This document shows positions 33,161 to 45,651 of a stretch of DNA of 60,000 nucleotides, in pieces. The stretch comes from Cryptomeria japonica (taxonomy: Eukaryota; Streptophyta; Pinopsida; Cupressales; Cupressaceae), in the NCBI RefSeq assembly GCF_030272615.1, contig NC_081411.1, positions 152,387,971-152,447,970 of the forward strand, in the 5' to 3' direction. Made by a program: the position numbers and the translations under genes. The notes under the pieces were generated by a model, which saw only the letters and a program-made list of their open reading frames with translations, searched no databases and had not been told where the DNA came from. Numbering within the stretch: the stretch's first letter is position 1; every line of letters starts with the position of its first letter.

Positions 33161-34184
33161 TGTGTGTGTGAAAAGTGGACTAAGGATATGTATCTCCAAT
33201 ACACAACACTTCAATTAAGTCATTAGATGCATGGTTAGTCAGATATAAGCATGAATAAGAAAACCATAACAAATTGACCCATTGCCTTCTAAAAGATGCG
33301 AGTATAAGATTGCTCTCAAATTTGTATAAGCAATCCAGTGACTAGACTACACCAAGACAAAGGATTTAATCTATATGAGCATGATATTAAGCTAGATGGA
33401 TGCAAGATTAATCTAACAATATTTAAGCAATATTAAGCTAAATGATTTAATCAATATGCAATATTCTCAATGAACCTAGAGCAAAAACAACATAATAACA
33501 ATATATTCTCTAGGATTTTTGAATGAGAGATGAAGGCCTGAATTTATAGAAAATTCAAAAAGAAACCAAAGGCTGAGATCAAATGATTATGAGCGGTCAA
33601 GATTTTCCAAGAGGAAGCACAATCCAGGTGAATTGATGTGATTGGATGCTTTTCTCAGTTTTAAAGGAAATTGAACTAAAATTAAGATAAAATCAGAAAA
33701 AAAGACTAATTTATTCTCTCTTTCATTCAAGTTTAATATTTAATTGTTTTAATTGCTTTCTTTGAGATTATTTATCAATTTTTAATTTTTTTTTAAAGAT
33801 TATCTCCAATTGATTTATTTTCTCAATTTTTAATTTTTTGTCAATTAATCCTTTTTTGAAGATTTGTGCTCATAATTTCCAATTCCTCTTTCTTGATTTG
33901 TTTCCTTTTTTGAGGATTTACGACAAATTAATTTATTTAATTAAATATGCTAGGATATTTAATAAAATAAATAAGATAATTGTTTAAAATGATTTACTTG
34001 GAATAATCAATCAATTAAATAAATATTTAATTAATATTGGTTGATTAATTTGCCATGTGACATTTGATGATTTTAGAAATTAATTGTGTGCTCAAGATTT
34101 ATTTAATTGCCTTTGGTTAGGACCTTGGTGATGTTGTCGAGATTAGGGGCCCATGGTTTAGATGACCATTTTTAGGATATTACA
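33161..34184 (-). repeat. Element H 3' LTR
   Basis: 1024 bp. Plus-strand start TGTGTGTGTGAAAAGTGG, end AGGATATTACA; in element sense TGTAATATCC...CACACACA. Single, unrearranged copy, so it is the reference for the disrupted 5' LTR. Confidence 0.93.
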
Positions 34185-37100
34185 TTTGCCCCTCTTTGAA
34201 TTAATGTGCGAGCAGCGCGTTGGTTCAAAGAATAGTTGATGTCTAGGAGATACCAGTTCTGAACTTGATTGATCACTAACTAGATGAAAAGCGAGGTGTT
34301 TAGCTTGATTCGAAGCGCAAAGCTGAATGAAGCCTCATTAAAGTGATACCGTTCCCGAACTTGATTGAACTTAGGAATGATAGAAAACAAAGATACCAAA
34401 CTTGAACTTGATTGATCAAGAAGCGGATCTTATTGATATAGAACTTGATTGATCTAGACACATCGAGTGATGATAAAAATCAATCTTGAACTTGATTGAT
34501 CAAGATATGATGAGCGAAGATAAACTGTCCAGCTTGATCCAAAGCGATGAATACTGAACACCTGCTAAGATTGAGTGTGATCAAAGATACTCTTTAAACC
34601 CTTGATTGAGTTTAAACGAATAATCAACTTGATGAAAAGCAATGAAACTGATTAACGTTAAGAGATTGATTCGGATAAAAGACAATATCATCTTGATATG
34701 AAGCGATGAAACTGATTTGCCCCTAGCGATTGATTTGATTCAAATGATCGAGAGATCTCAACTTGATATAAAGTGATGAAGTCAAGATGCCCCTAGCGAT
34801 GAGGTCTTATTTTATTGATTTTCTTTAGTTGAAAAAGATGTTTTGCTCGACTTTCAATGAAGATTTGAAAATTTTCTCGACATTTGAAGATGTGAGGTCA
34901 TAAGGTCATGAGTATGCCCCCTCGAGAGCGAATTCAAAAGATAGTGAGGGTACATGATGATAGGAAATTTTGAGCGATGATAATGATTTGAGCACAAATT
35001 GATTCTGAGGAATTTTTGAAAATTTTGCGTTGATTGATAAGAAATTGAGCGCAAAGTTGATTTGTAGAAATTAAATTCAGATTCAGCATTGATTTATGAG
35101 AAATTGAGCGCAATTAAAGAAGAGAGAATGAGCCTTTGATGAAAAGAGCTAAGTGGTCCATACTTTGTGAAATTTCGATGAGCAAAATGATCTTGAATTT
35201 TGATTTCAATCCCAAAAATGGAGTCAGAACAGCCGATTTACAAGCTCTTGATTTGATTTCATTGTACTTGTGTTGATTGATTATGAGATGTTGTTCTATA
35301 TGCTTTATTCTATATGTATGCATTTCTTTTCAGTATAGATGAATGAATGCAAATGGAATATGGGTGTTTATTTTTGTTTCTTTTTATGCAAATAAATCAG
35401 GAGAATGAGTAACTAGTAATGCAAATGTTTATTTTTCTTTATGCAATAATATGAATGCAAATAAGTATAAAATGAAATGTATGGATTTATATAGGATGCT
35501 CATGTATGCAGCTAACATCTCAATACACAAGTACTCAATCGGAGAAACGATGATGAAAAAGAGACCACATAGCTTAGAAATGATGAAGCTTCCAGCTTCT
35601 CATTCAAAAGATAAAGAGAGCATTGTTATTATACGAAAATCACTCGAAATTCATGAGATGCAGAATGAAATGCAAAATGAGATGCAACCGAAACCTAGTC
35701 ACTAGATTTGAAAAGCTTAATTTTCATCATTGAGCATTTTACAAACATAGCAAGAAGATTAGAGTTTCTTTCTTTTCATGTGCAATATTAATTATCTTGT
35801 CTGCAATAACCCTTTTTCATTCATATCCTTGGATAGATTTCGCATGCATCCGGATTGCACATTTAAGAAATTCCCTTAAAACAAACAAAGAAATGATGGG
35901 AACCTCCCTGTAGCATTCAAATAAGCGGAGTCGAGGTATGTAAGGCAATTTCACTTTGATGTGAAGGCTCTTATCACAGACACCCAGCTAATTTAGATGT
36001 TTCCAGATCATTGGGATCATTCCTACAAGCAGAAAACAAGAAAATATTATGCCCCCAATCCTTGCTCCTCTTAGTCAAGATAGACTTCCTTGAGTTACTC
36101 AGAGCAATAATAATCAAAAACTAATATAAAAGACAGCACACAAAGAAAATTTTTATGCATAGCTCAAATTGTTTAGTGATTGTTTTCCATTATGTTGTTT
36201 TGCTTGTTAACTCAGTGATAAAACTCTTCAGTAGTCAGGAGATAGGTGACTGACTCAAAGTGGACGACTGGGTATTACTGACGTAAAGATGACTTGGTTA
36301 ATACTACTTAGGACATGTAAATTGCTCAGCTGATTACCCTAACACTAGTACAATGATCGATTTTAAGCCACGAGGGTCCCAAAAGAACCAAGATGTCACG
36401 AAAGTGACTAAAAGATATGTACAAGTGAAATCAAAAATGAATGAAAGCAGGAATGTCAACATTGTGTTGATAGATGGAGCACTTGAGTACAAGAGGCACC
36501 TGTTTGCCAGGTTTTCACCTGCTTGGCAGAGATTCATTTTATTTATTTTTTCTTTTTTTTCTTTTTTTCTTTTTTTTCTTTTTTTTTTGAATTTCTTCAG
36601 GACTTTTTCTAATTTTTAGGATTTTTTCAGGACTTTTTCTGATTTTTAGGATTTTTTTAAGAACTTTTTCTGATTTTTAGGATTTCTTCAGGTCTTTTTC
36701 TGATTTTTAGGATTTTGTTCAAAACATTTTATGATTTTTATGATTTTTTCATAACTTTTTATGATTTTTTAGGATTTTTTAATGTTTGCCCCTAGTGTCT
36801 AGCAAGGCAAAAGATTTTGAGTACATGAATGGATAAGAAAATGATGGTGGACGCTTTCAAGGACTATCTCATAACATTAATCCAAGCACAGGGTCCAAAT
36901 ACAGCAATGTAAAGTAAGGATTTTAGCGATGTAAAGCAAGGATATAGCATAACAAAGCCATATGGTCCAAAGAAGTGGCCATGTCAAGAGGTTTGTGGAA
37001 AACATGTTTTTGCATTTTGTCCATAGTGTTGATCAAGATCAAGGAATAGATTTGGATAGGGAACGAATAGGATAAGCAAGATCAAAGGTGGTAATGAAGG

Positions 37101-37827
37101 ATGTAAGAAAACAATGGAGAGGAGCTAAAGGGTCTAGATCAAGTGTAATAGATAGGACACATGAAGCCTGCAAGGATCCTTAACCTTGTCAAGATCAAAG
37201 GTGGAAAAGGGATATGAATGTAGATAGAGAGAATGAGGGATAATAGAGGATGAAGGATAATAGATGGATGTAGATGGATGGAAATTTCCCCCAGTGTAAA
37301 GTGCAAAAGGATAATGGATTACACATGATGCATGTTTGCCAGGTTTTCATCATGGTACCTACCCAAGGTGCCACAAGAAGTGGTTTTCACTCGTGGACGA
37401 AATTATTTCTCTTTACTTTTTTTTTTAATTTTTTTTTTCACTTTTTAATCATTTTTTTTCTTTTGGAAGATAATGAAGGCATGATAGGGGATGGAAGAAG
37501 GGCCCCAATTTCTTGTTGCTTTGGATGGTACCCTTATAATATGAGTTACAATAGACCATGGCTATGAAGGTATGCTCAAAGATGTTGGTAGGATAATGAA
37601 ATGAAACTAGGGCAAGGATTTATGCAAAGGATTGGATAAGAGGGATGGAAGGGTGAAAAAGAGGTGTTGGATAATGGATGGGGATGTTGGAAGAATTGTG
37701 TATGGCTAGATGGAAATGTTGGAAAGATCAACATTGGCACACATCTTGAGGGATGGTGGACATATGGAGGAGAAGTGAATCTCATATTTTGAGATTTGGA
37801 TGGAGGAAAGGTTATAGATTTTAGGGC
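34185..37827 (-). other. Element H 3' internal non-coding region
   Basis: Begins with the PPT (AAAGAGGGGCAAA in element sense, 34185-34198). 34230-34800 is rich in scattered GAACTTGATTGATC and AGCGATGA words. 36540-36620 is a T-rich run, and 36590-36790 holds an imperfect array of TTTTTAGGATTTTTTCAGGAC units, matching in reverse 7220-7440. 37400-37470 is another T-run. Short frames here look like chance. Confidence 0.7.
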
Positions 37828-39375
37828 TTAAGAACCCAAAATGGATGAAGGAGGTGATGGAGGAATAGAATCGGAAGGTTTGGATGGAGGAACAACAATT
37901 TTGGATGCCAATTTTGATTTTTCTTTAGATTGTTGTGCTTCAAGAAGCCACTTAGGGATCCACATGGCTTTTCATTTTTCATGCTTCTGTAGTTCCTTAG
38001 AGCGCATTGCTTGTACAAGTGCCTTAGGAGCCCATATAACTTTTGACTTTTCTTCTTTCTTTGTGGGCCTTTGTGGCATTTTGTATTTTTCTTTTTCTTT
38101 TTGGATCATACTTTTCTTTGTTTTGACATGTCAATTAGATGGGACATGTTGATCCTTGAATACATGTGGATTACTTGACTTATGACTTTTATGCTTGGCA
38201 TCCAAATTGCATGGAGGGAGATGTGTGGATAGATAGGAATGATATGGAGGTCATTTAGATGGATGGAAGGTACTCAAAGATGTGTGCCTTTGTTGATCCC
38301 ACATAAGGGATGGAGGGATATAGGGACATAGAAAGGATGGAAGTGATGATGGGGAAGGTGTATGTTTAGATTTAACTAGAGAAATGTAGGATTTATGAGG
38401 GATACCAACATCTTGAGAGTGAGAAATGTATCCATTATAGTCAAGATTTTCTTGTATAGCAAGGGGTTCTAATATACCATGTTTATGGATGTCTAACCCT
38501 TTTCTTTGATAATGCATGCTTTGAAATATCTTTTTAACAAAGGGTTTCTTCTTACTTTTGATGCTAGAGGCAATTCCATTTTGAGGTGGAGGTGGCTTGC
38601 AAGGTATGATGGAATCATGAAGTGAACATGGAGGATTATGACAAGGAGATGAAGGGATACTTTGATCTTGACATGGAAGAGGACCATTGGATAGAGTAGG
38701 AAGGGTGTTTGACTATTCATTTTGAATAGGATCATTTGAAAAGGTGGAAGAGGCATCATGATCTTGCTTAGGAAGTGGATTGGGAATGGGATTTGGAAGG
38801 ATGCTTTGTTCTTGAGATGGAAGGAGTTCATCTTGGAAGAAATGGAAAGGTATAAAGGGATCATCATGGGATTCTAGGGAGGTGGGATCTTTTTCAATCA
38901 TTAGATGGGATTGAGGAGTTTTGGTGTCTAGATCTTGATTTATAATAGGACTTGTTTCTTCATTTTTCAGATTATCCTCTTGACATGGAGTCACTTCTAA
39001 GGAAGGGATATGATTTTGGATAGGCATAGGGGATTCTTGGAAGATCTCCATATTTTGGCATGATGGTGGAGCATTTTGAGTGGGACTCTCTAGAGTGGGT
39101 ACGTTTGGAATTGGAGTGCATGATGGCATAGGATCTGGGATTTTTAAATCTTTAGAGGATCTTGTATTGGTATTGGGATTAACTTGGATTTCCATAGGAG
39201 ATAGCCCTTGAAGGTAAACATGGGAAGTTTCATTGTTTGAAGGAGATGGTATGGATTGTTGTTGAGAAGTCTTAGGAGATGAAGGAGTCATGGAAGGGTT
39301 GGAGACCACATATGGAGCCTTGATAGACATAGGTTCATGATTTTGATCATGCTTAGAAGTAGTTCCTTCTTTTTC
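37828..39375 (-). pseudogene. Element H ORF, 3' part: Pro/Ser/Lys-rich protein
   Basis: A single minus-strand frame (continuing through the family B insertion site) runs to TAA 37828-37830 with only a few nonsense codons, including TAG 38713-38715 and TGA near 38250 and 37970. 38716-39330 is Pro/Ser/Asn/Gln-rich, probably disordered. The last part is basic and has two similar units, KVIWAPKALVQAMRSKEL and KAMWIPKWLLEAQQSKE (pattern K-x-x-W-x-P-K-x-L-x-x-A). No protease or pol motif. I do not recognise a function; it may be a Gag extension of this non-autonomous family. Confidence 0.6.
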
Positions 39376-39826
39376 TATGAGGTTTTGCCAAGATCAAGGG
39401 CACAGTGAAAAGTATAAAAATAGAGACAAAAGAATGACAAGAACAAACTGTATTCTCATCAATATGAAAATGATCAACTAGATTCACCAATACAATGAAT
39501 ATAGGCTTGCTTATATAGGCAAGGCCATATGGATGTACGAACACACAATCATGACATGTGGCTTAATGAGAAATAAGGGTAGGTAAGAAATACTAGGGGT
39601 AGGTAGGAGAAATAATATAATATTCCACAAGAGGTGGATGACCCACCGAATGTGGAGTATAACAACAAAACAAGACCACAAAAGGTGGAATTTCTCCTAC
39701 AAGCTCTATCTCTATGTGCACACTTCCCAAAGTGTCTCAAATCCAGACTACGAAGAAATGCATTATCCTAAGTTAACTTAAGTAAAGTGTAATAATATCC
39801 ATAATGTATATTTATTTACACCAACA
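39376..39826 (-). repeat. Element B 3' LTR
   Basis: Starts TATGAGG where the partner has TGTGAGG; ends ACACCAACA. TATA-like CTATATAAG on the minus strand near 39510-39518. Confidence 0.95.
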
Positions 39827-39848
39827 CCCCCCTTAAGTGCAACTTAGG
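39827..39848 (-). other. Element B polypurine tract with inverted-repeat arm
   Basis: Element sense CCTAAGTTGCACTTAAG then GGGGG against the LTR start TGTTGG. The arm 39832-39848 is the near-inverse of CCTAAGTTAACTTAAG at 39767-39782 in the LTR. Confidence 0.83.
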
Positions 39849-40159
39849 GGAATGAAGACTTAAGTCAATAATGCAAGATGGGTCCCGACTACTAGGCCAT
39901 GATAGGTACCCATGTACAATATGCAAATGCAAGAAAAACTATGCAATGCAATCTCTCACAAACGGAGAAAGGGAGAAAATCCAGTGGGAAAAAACTCCCC
40001 CCCAAAAGAGAGATGAATGTACAAAAGACTCTCAAAGAAGATGGACAAAACCTAAAAGAGGAAAAAGTCCCCCCCATAAGAGAGGAAGGAGAAGTCAGCT
40101 GACCCCCCCTAATGACACATCCTGCACCCCCAAGAGAGCTCGCAACTGATGGAACTTAC

Positions 40160-41600
40160 TCTCAGTGAAAGGTTTGGTGAATATGTCAGCAACCTGCTCC
40201 GCTGTAGGACAATATTGCAAATCAATGACCTCCTCCTAAATGAGCTCTCAGATATAGTGCATATGAATCTCAATGTGTTTGGTCCACTGGTGCTGGACTG
40301 GGTTCTTCGAGATTGCAATAGCACTCTGATTGTCACAATGTAGAACTGTCGGTTGTGGAGTGGTGAACCCAAACTCTGTGAGAATCTGTTGGAGCCAAAT
40401 GGTCTTAGTCACTGCATTAACAGCACCTTGATACTCAGCCTCAGTCAAAGAGAGAGCAATAGCATGTTGCTTCTTTCTCTACCAACAAATGGGGCCTGAA
40501 CCAAGGTGAAAACTATAACAGGAAGTAGACTTACAATCATCAAGATCGCCAGCCCAATCGGAGTCTGTGTAACAAACCAAGCGAAGTCCTATGCCTGCTA
40601 CATAGTGAATCCCATAGTGATGTGTACCCTAGATGTAATGAAGGATGCATTTGGCGGCTTTCCAATGAAGCCCATGTGGTTCCTGCATGAAGTGGAAAAC
40701 CATGCCAACTACAAATGAAATATCAGGGTGTGTATGGGTCAAGTAGATGAGACTACCCACAAGCTGACGATACAAAGTGGCATCAATTGGTGGAGAAGAA
40801 CACTGAGCCTCAAGCTTGACTTCGGAAAGAAAGGGAGTCGGTGCAAGCTTACAATCAGCCATATGAAAGCGTGCAAGTAGATCAAGAGCATACTTGGGCT
40901 GTGATAGTGTAATCCCAGAAGATGACTATGAAATCTCTATCCCGAGAAAGTAGTGCAAAAGACCCAAGTCAGTCATAGCAAATCTGTCATGCAAAGTAGA
41001 TTTGACCCTGCTAATGATGGATGTATTACTTCCTGTAATGATCAAGTCATCAACATAGAGCACAAGTATCAAGTGAGAGTCATCCTATCACAAAATGTAG
41101 ACATTCGGATCGGAATGACACCTGGTAAACTCTGCTAAGAGAAGAAAGGAATCCATCTTGGCATACCAAGCCCTGGGGGCCTGCTTAAGGCCATAGAGAG
41201 ATTTCCTTAGTCTGCAAACCAAAGAAGTATCCTGGATGAAACCTTGTGGTTGCTCCATATAAATCTCCTCATCAAGATCACCATGAAGAAAAGCACTCTT
41301 CACATCCATCTAATGTATAGCCCAACCATGAGTTACAACAATAGCAAGTGTTAAGTGAATGGAGTTCATCTTGGCTACGGGCGCAAAGGTCTCAGTATAG
41401 TCAACACCTGCAACCTGAGAGAAACCTTTTGCAACAAGTCGAGCCTTATACTTATCCACACTACCATCTGCAGCATACTTGGTCCGATAGATCCACTTAC
41501 ATCGAACCATCTTTCTCCCCTTAGGGAGATGGACTAAATCCCATGTGTTGTTCCTCATCAAGGAACTATACTCTTCCTCCATAGCTTGGTCCCACTTAGG
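40160..41600 (-). pseudogene. Element B RT and RNase H, broken
   Basis: 41310-41582: MVRCKWIYRTKYAADGSVDKYK, VAKGFSQVAGVDYTETFAPVAK. 41088-41309: MDVKSAFLHGDLDEEIYMEQP and KSLYGLKQAPRAWYAKMD. The active site YVDDLIITG is at about 41035-41065, in frame with stops nearby. 40629-40862: YRQLVGSLIYLTHTHPDI. RNase H: TEAEYQGAVNAV, CDNQSAIAISKNPVQH and KHIEIHMHYI at 40248-40448, then a TAG and the copia end ADIFTKPF. All catalytic motifs are visible but separated by stops and frame changes. Confidence 0.9.
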
Positions 41601-41799
41601 AACACCTGATGCTTCACGAAATGTCTATGGATTGGAAGCGGTAGTAATGAATGCATGTGGAAGATTCTGATGTTGTGATCAATTTCTCCGTGTATCTGAA
41701 GGATCCGCAACAAGAGAACCCGCAGACTCAAGTGTCTGTCGAGCCCAACGAGGTCTAGGTGGAGGTGGAGAACGAGGCTCCTCAACTGCAAGTGGACCC

Positions 41800-42830
41800 T
41801 ACAGAGGTGTAACCCTGCAAGTCAAAGTTGAAGGAGTCTCATCATCTGAATCACTAGCATCAGTATCCACAATGGAGGAAGGTGGAGGAGGTAGAGAGGC
41901 TAAGCTAGGAGAGCTTTTCTCAAAGTGAACACTCCTCTCAATGAACACCTCATGTGTCTCAGGATCCATCAATCTATATGCCTTAACACCCTCAGGATAT
42001 CCAACAAATATGCAAGGCCGACTCTGAGGTTCCAATGCCTTGCATTTCTATGGAGGTATGCGAGCCCATGTTGGACACCCAAAGACTCTGAATGTCTCAC
42101 AATCGGTTTCCTACCAGCCCAAGCCTCGAAAAGAGTAATACCTTGCAAAGCTTTGTGAGGAACCTGATTCTGGATGTGTGTGGCACAATTGATAGACTCT
42201 ACCCAAAAGGTGGGATCAAGAGAACGTGCATGTATCATACAGCTAGCCATTTCTTTGAGAGTTTTATTCTTGCATTCTGCAACTTCATTCTGCTGTGGAG
42301 TATATGCGATAGAATGTTGAAGATCAATCCCCTCAAATGTACAAAAATCCTTAAGTCTTTTGGTCACATATTCCCTTCAATTATCTGTGCAAAGAATCTT
42401 CACCACTTTCCCGGATTGCTTCTCCACATGAGTCTTGAAGTCCTGAAATATGTCAAATACTTCACTCTTATGAATAAGAAAGTAGACCCAAGTGAAGCGA
42501 GAGTAGTCATCAATGAAGGTGAGGACATAGCGGGCCTTGCTAAATGAAAGTGTTGGAAATAGACCTACTACATCGTTGTGAACAAGTTAAAGAACTTCCA
42601 AAGCTCTCCAAGCCTTCCCCTTATCAAACTTCTCTTTGGGATGCTTGCCCATGGAACACCCTGAACATACACCCTCTAAAAAACTAATTTGAGGTAGACC
42701 TGTGACCATGTCTTTAGTGCTGAACTGTTGAAGATAGCAGTAGTTGAGGTAACCAAACCACTCATGCCATAGCTTACTTTCTAAATTTGAATGAGTAAGA
42801 AAGGCCCTAGAAGGTGAACTTGGCACAAAG
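41800..42830 (-). pseudogene. Element B integrase with GAG-pre-integrase region, broken
   Basis: 42587-42826 has WHEWFGYLNYCYLQQF and CSGCSMGKHPKEKF, the His/Cys-rich region before integrase. After a TAA (42587-42589) the frame continues with DDYSRFTWVYFL (first Asp) and TDN with TGA where GGEY is usual. 41969-42367 has IAYTPQQNEVAECKN (Glu kept) and the C-terminal part. 41799-42035 continues RPCIFVGYPEGVKAYR in another frame. Confidence 0.87.
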
Positions 42831-42850
42831 TGGGAGAATGAATAAAGCCT

Positions 42851-44164
42851 CTAGTTGTCATTGACTTGTCCCACTGCTACCAAGGCATCATCATCAAGTT
42901 CCTTTACCACAACTAAATCTAGTGTAAACTCAACCTTTTTCCCATTCCCATAGTGAGTGATTTGGTAGATAGAGAGAAGGTTGGTAGACAAGCTAGGAAC
43001 ATAGAGAACATTCTCAAAAGTTCCATCATCCATGTCAACTGAACCTTTCCCTTCAACCTCTACTTGTGTATCATCACCTATGTAAATGTGAGGTACCTTA
43101 GATGGCTCCAATGAAGAAAACTGCTCCTTTGTAGAACCCATGTGATATGAGGCACTCGAGTCAAGTATCCATTGCTGTGAAGAACCTGTTGTAGCCACAA
43201 ATGTTTGCCCTTTTCCCTTAGAATGTGTGGAAGAGGAAGGAGATGAATCCTTCTTTGTGTAGGCGGATGGCAAGTTGATGTTGTTTTTCTTACGAAGATT
43301 AGTTAACTCATCAACTTGCTTTGTGTGGCATCGATGCTCATCATGACCATACTTCTCACAATATGCACAAGTTGGTTTATCCTACTTAGCTGGTGTCCCC
43401 TTCTTGGAAGAGGATGAAAAATCACCTTGTGATGGAGAGGATGATTGTCCTTTTTCCTGTTGTGGCTTAGACTTGGAGTGCTTCTTCTTCTTGTTGGAAT
43501 CTTTGCCTTGACTTCCTTGATTCCCTTGATTAGCCACCAAAGCCTGGGACTTTGAAGACTTGAGAAGCCCCATGTTCAACAACTTAGATTGTTCCAATAT
43601 CAACATTTCTGTGAAAGCATCAAATGAAGGCATAACATAGGAACTCCCCACTGTCAAACGATGAGTTTGGAAGCTAGACACAAATGTTGCATATTCTGGT
43701 GCAAGCTTGTCCAACAAGTTGAATATCAACTGAGCATCCTTTTTATGAATTCCACAATCCTTAAGCTTTGCTCTTAGCTCATTTGCTTTGGTGACATAAT
43801 ATTGGATTTTATCAAAACTCTTGGGATCCAAGTTGGTGAGCTCATTGTCAATCTTATAACCTCTAATTTCATCAACTTGACCATACAATTTCTGAAACAT
43901 ATCCCAAGCATCTTTGATTGTAGTACACTTTTCAATATGAAAGATGAGGTCATATGATACATACTTGCGCAAAGTTCCAAGAGCCATGCAATTCTTAGTG
44001 AGCCATTCTAATTGAGCATCAGGATCAACCTTAGGATTAGGTAGTGTTGCTATTGTTCCATCTATGTAATGCATGAGACCTTTTTCCATTAATTTGCTCC
44101 ATACTTTAATTTTCCATGATGCATAATTATGTGGACTTAAAGGTGGAAATTTATGAGGACTCAT
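42851..44164 (-). pseudogene. Element B gag-protease, one in-frame TAG
   Basis: Start ATG 44164 (MSPHKFPPLSPHNYASW). Residues 1-200 are the copia UBN2-type Gag: NYASWKIKVWSKL, AWDMFQKLYG and LLDKLAPEYATFV are visible. A Lys/Ser/Gln-rich tail leads to a TAG at 43382-43384; the same frame goes on at once with the zinc knuckle CAYCEKYGHDEHRC, then protease WILDSSASYHM (DSS where DSG is usual) and LLSIYQITHYGNGKKVEF. It ends at a TAG (42848-42850). The TAG before the knuckle fits CAG to TAG. Confidence 0.9.
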
Positions 44165-44203
44165 TGCAAAAAAATGAAAGAGCACAAGGAAAGAGAGGTA
44201 CAA

Positions 44204-45188
44204 TCACACAAGACACCCCCCCAAATTCACTCAATCAAAGAACCCCCCCAAAAGTGATGATTTGGCACTTTATACTTAGTGCATGTACAATGGGCCACTT
44301 GAAAAAAATGGCAAAGTGGACTTCTGATTTCAATTTTACAACTGCCTCAATAAGGCCAAAAGAGACTCAAACTAATAATGCAAGAGATCTAAACTAAGAT
44401 CCAAGCAATTTACAAGTATCAAATAGGCCAAATAAGACCAATATCTGAAAGTATAATTTCTACTTAAAATCTCTGAACTCTGATCATAGATTATGAAAGT
44501 AGATGAAAACTAATGCAATTTCAAAAAAAATGGCACCTGAAAAGGAGGTCGTATGAGCTCAAACGAGGCCTTTGAAGTTGTATATTTGAAGATTGGACAG
44601 GTACAGTTGAGAGAATCTGCAAATTCCAAAAAACTTGTGCACCAAAATCAGAAAATAACCACACCACTATGAAGAGCACAAAAAATTAGCCCAAATCAAA
44701 AAAAAATTGCACCCAAAAAGAAGCAAAATTGAGCAAGTTATGGGCCTCCAAAGTTGACCCAAAAATCCAAACTGCTCAATAGAGAGGGGTCTAAAAATTT
44801 CCAAAGAAAATGTTGACTGGGCGCTGACTGGGTGCTGACTATGCACTGCTGACTGGGTAGAAGGTACGGATCCCCAAAAAAATTTCAAAATTTTTTTTTT
44901 TTTTTTCAAAAAAAAATTTTAATTTGGAAAATAATTTTTTTTTTTTGAAAAAAATCTGAAAATTCCATAATGTACCGCCCGAATTGGGCAGAAAATTTCC
45001 TTCACACCCAAAAATCGATTTTCGCCAAAATAGGTCGAATTTATACTCGATTTTTATGGAAACGGCCTCCCGGACGCAATGGTGAGGTCGAAAACACTCT
45101 AAGATGCCTCCAAAAAATGCAGTCCCTCAGATCCAAAAATAGAAGCCTTCCACGATGTCTCCAAAAACTAATCAATGAAGCCCCAATG
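44204..45188 (-). other. Element B leader between PBS and gag
   Basis: About 0.98 kb of untranslated leader. It contains A/T homopolymer stretches at 44880-44960 and a short GACTGGG(C/T)GCT array at about 44815-44860. No gene. The leader of an LTR element usually carries RNA packaging signals; none can be named here. Confidence 0.7.
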
Positions 45189-45200
45189 GCTCTGATACCA
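45189..45200 (-). other. Element B primer-binding site
   Basis: Minus-strand TGGTATCAGAGC, directly adjacent to the LTR with no spacer (elements A, C, D and E have two bases). Confidence 0.9.
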
Positions 45201-45651
45201 TGTGAGGTTTTGCCAAGATCAAGGGCACAATGAAAAGTATAAAAATAGAGACAAAAGAATGACAAGAACAAACTGTTTTCTCATCAATATGAAAATGATC
45301 AACTGGATTCACCAATACAATGAATATAGGCTTGCTTATATAGGCAAGGCCATATGGATGTATGAGCACACAGTCATGACATGTGGCTCAATGAGAAACA
45401 AGGGTAGGTAAGAAATACTAGGGGTAGGTAGGAGAAATAATATAATATTCCACAAGAGGTGGATGACCCACCGAATGTGGAGTGTAACAACAAAACAAGA
45501 CCACAAAAGGTGGAATTTCTCCTACAAGCTCTATCCCTATGTGCACACTTCCCTAAGTGTCTCAAATCCAGACTACAAAGAAATGCATTATCCTAAGTTA
45601 ACTTAAGTAAAGTGTAATAATATCCATAATGAATATTTATTTACACCAACA
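45201..45651 (-). repeat. Element B 5' LTR
   Basis: TGTGAGGTTTTG...ACACCAACA, followed by TTTTC. TATA-like TATATAAG on the minus strand near 45336-45343. Confidence 0.95.

Larger units (their letters stand above)
39376..45651 (-). mobile_element. Element B: complete but decayed Ty1/copia retrotransposon
   Basis: Minus strand. LTRs 39376-39826 and 45201-45651, both 451 bp. Duplications TTTTC at 39371-39375 and 45652-45656. Order in element sense: LTR, PBS, leader, gag, protease, integrase, RT, RNase H, PPT, LTR. I counted about 14 differences between the LTRs by eye (about 3%), mostly transitions, so it is among the younger insertions here, consistent with being the innermost layer. A second B LTR is at the window start. 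Confidence 0.95.

Noticed and set aside
36353-36619. Plus-strand frame ending in Phe/Leu run, as a membrane protein
   Set aside because: It reads through a T-homopolymer stretch in the H non-coding region.
37274-37567. Plus-strand 97-residue frame in H
   Set aside because: Antisense to the element, includes a T-run, no motif.
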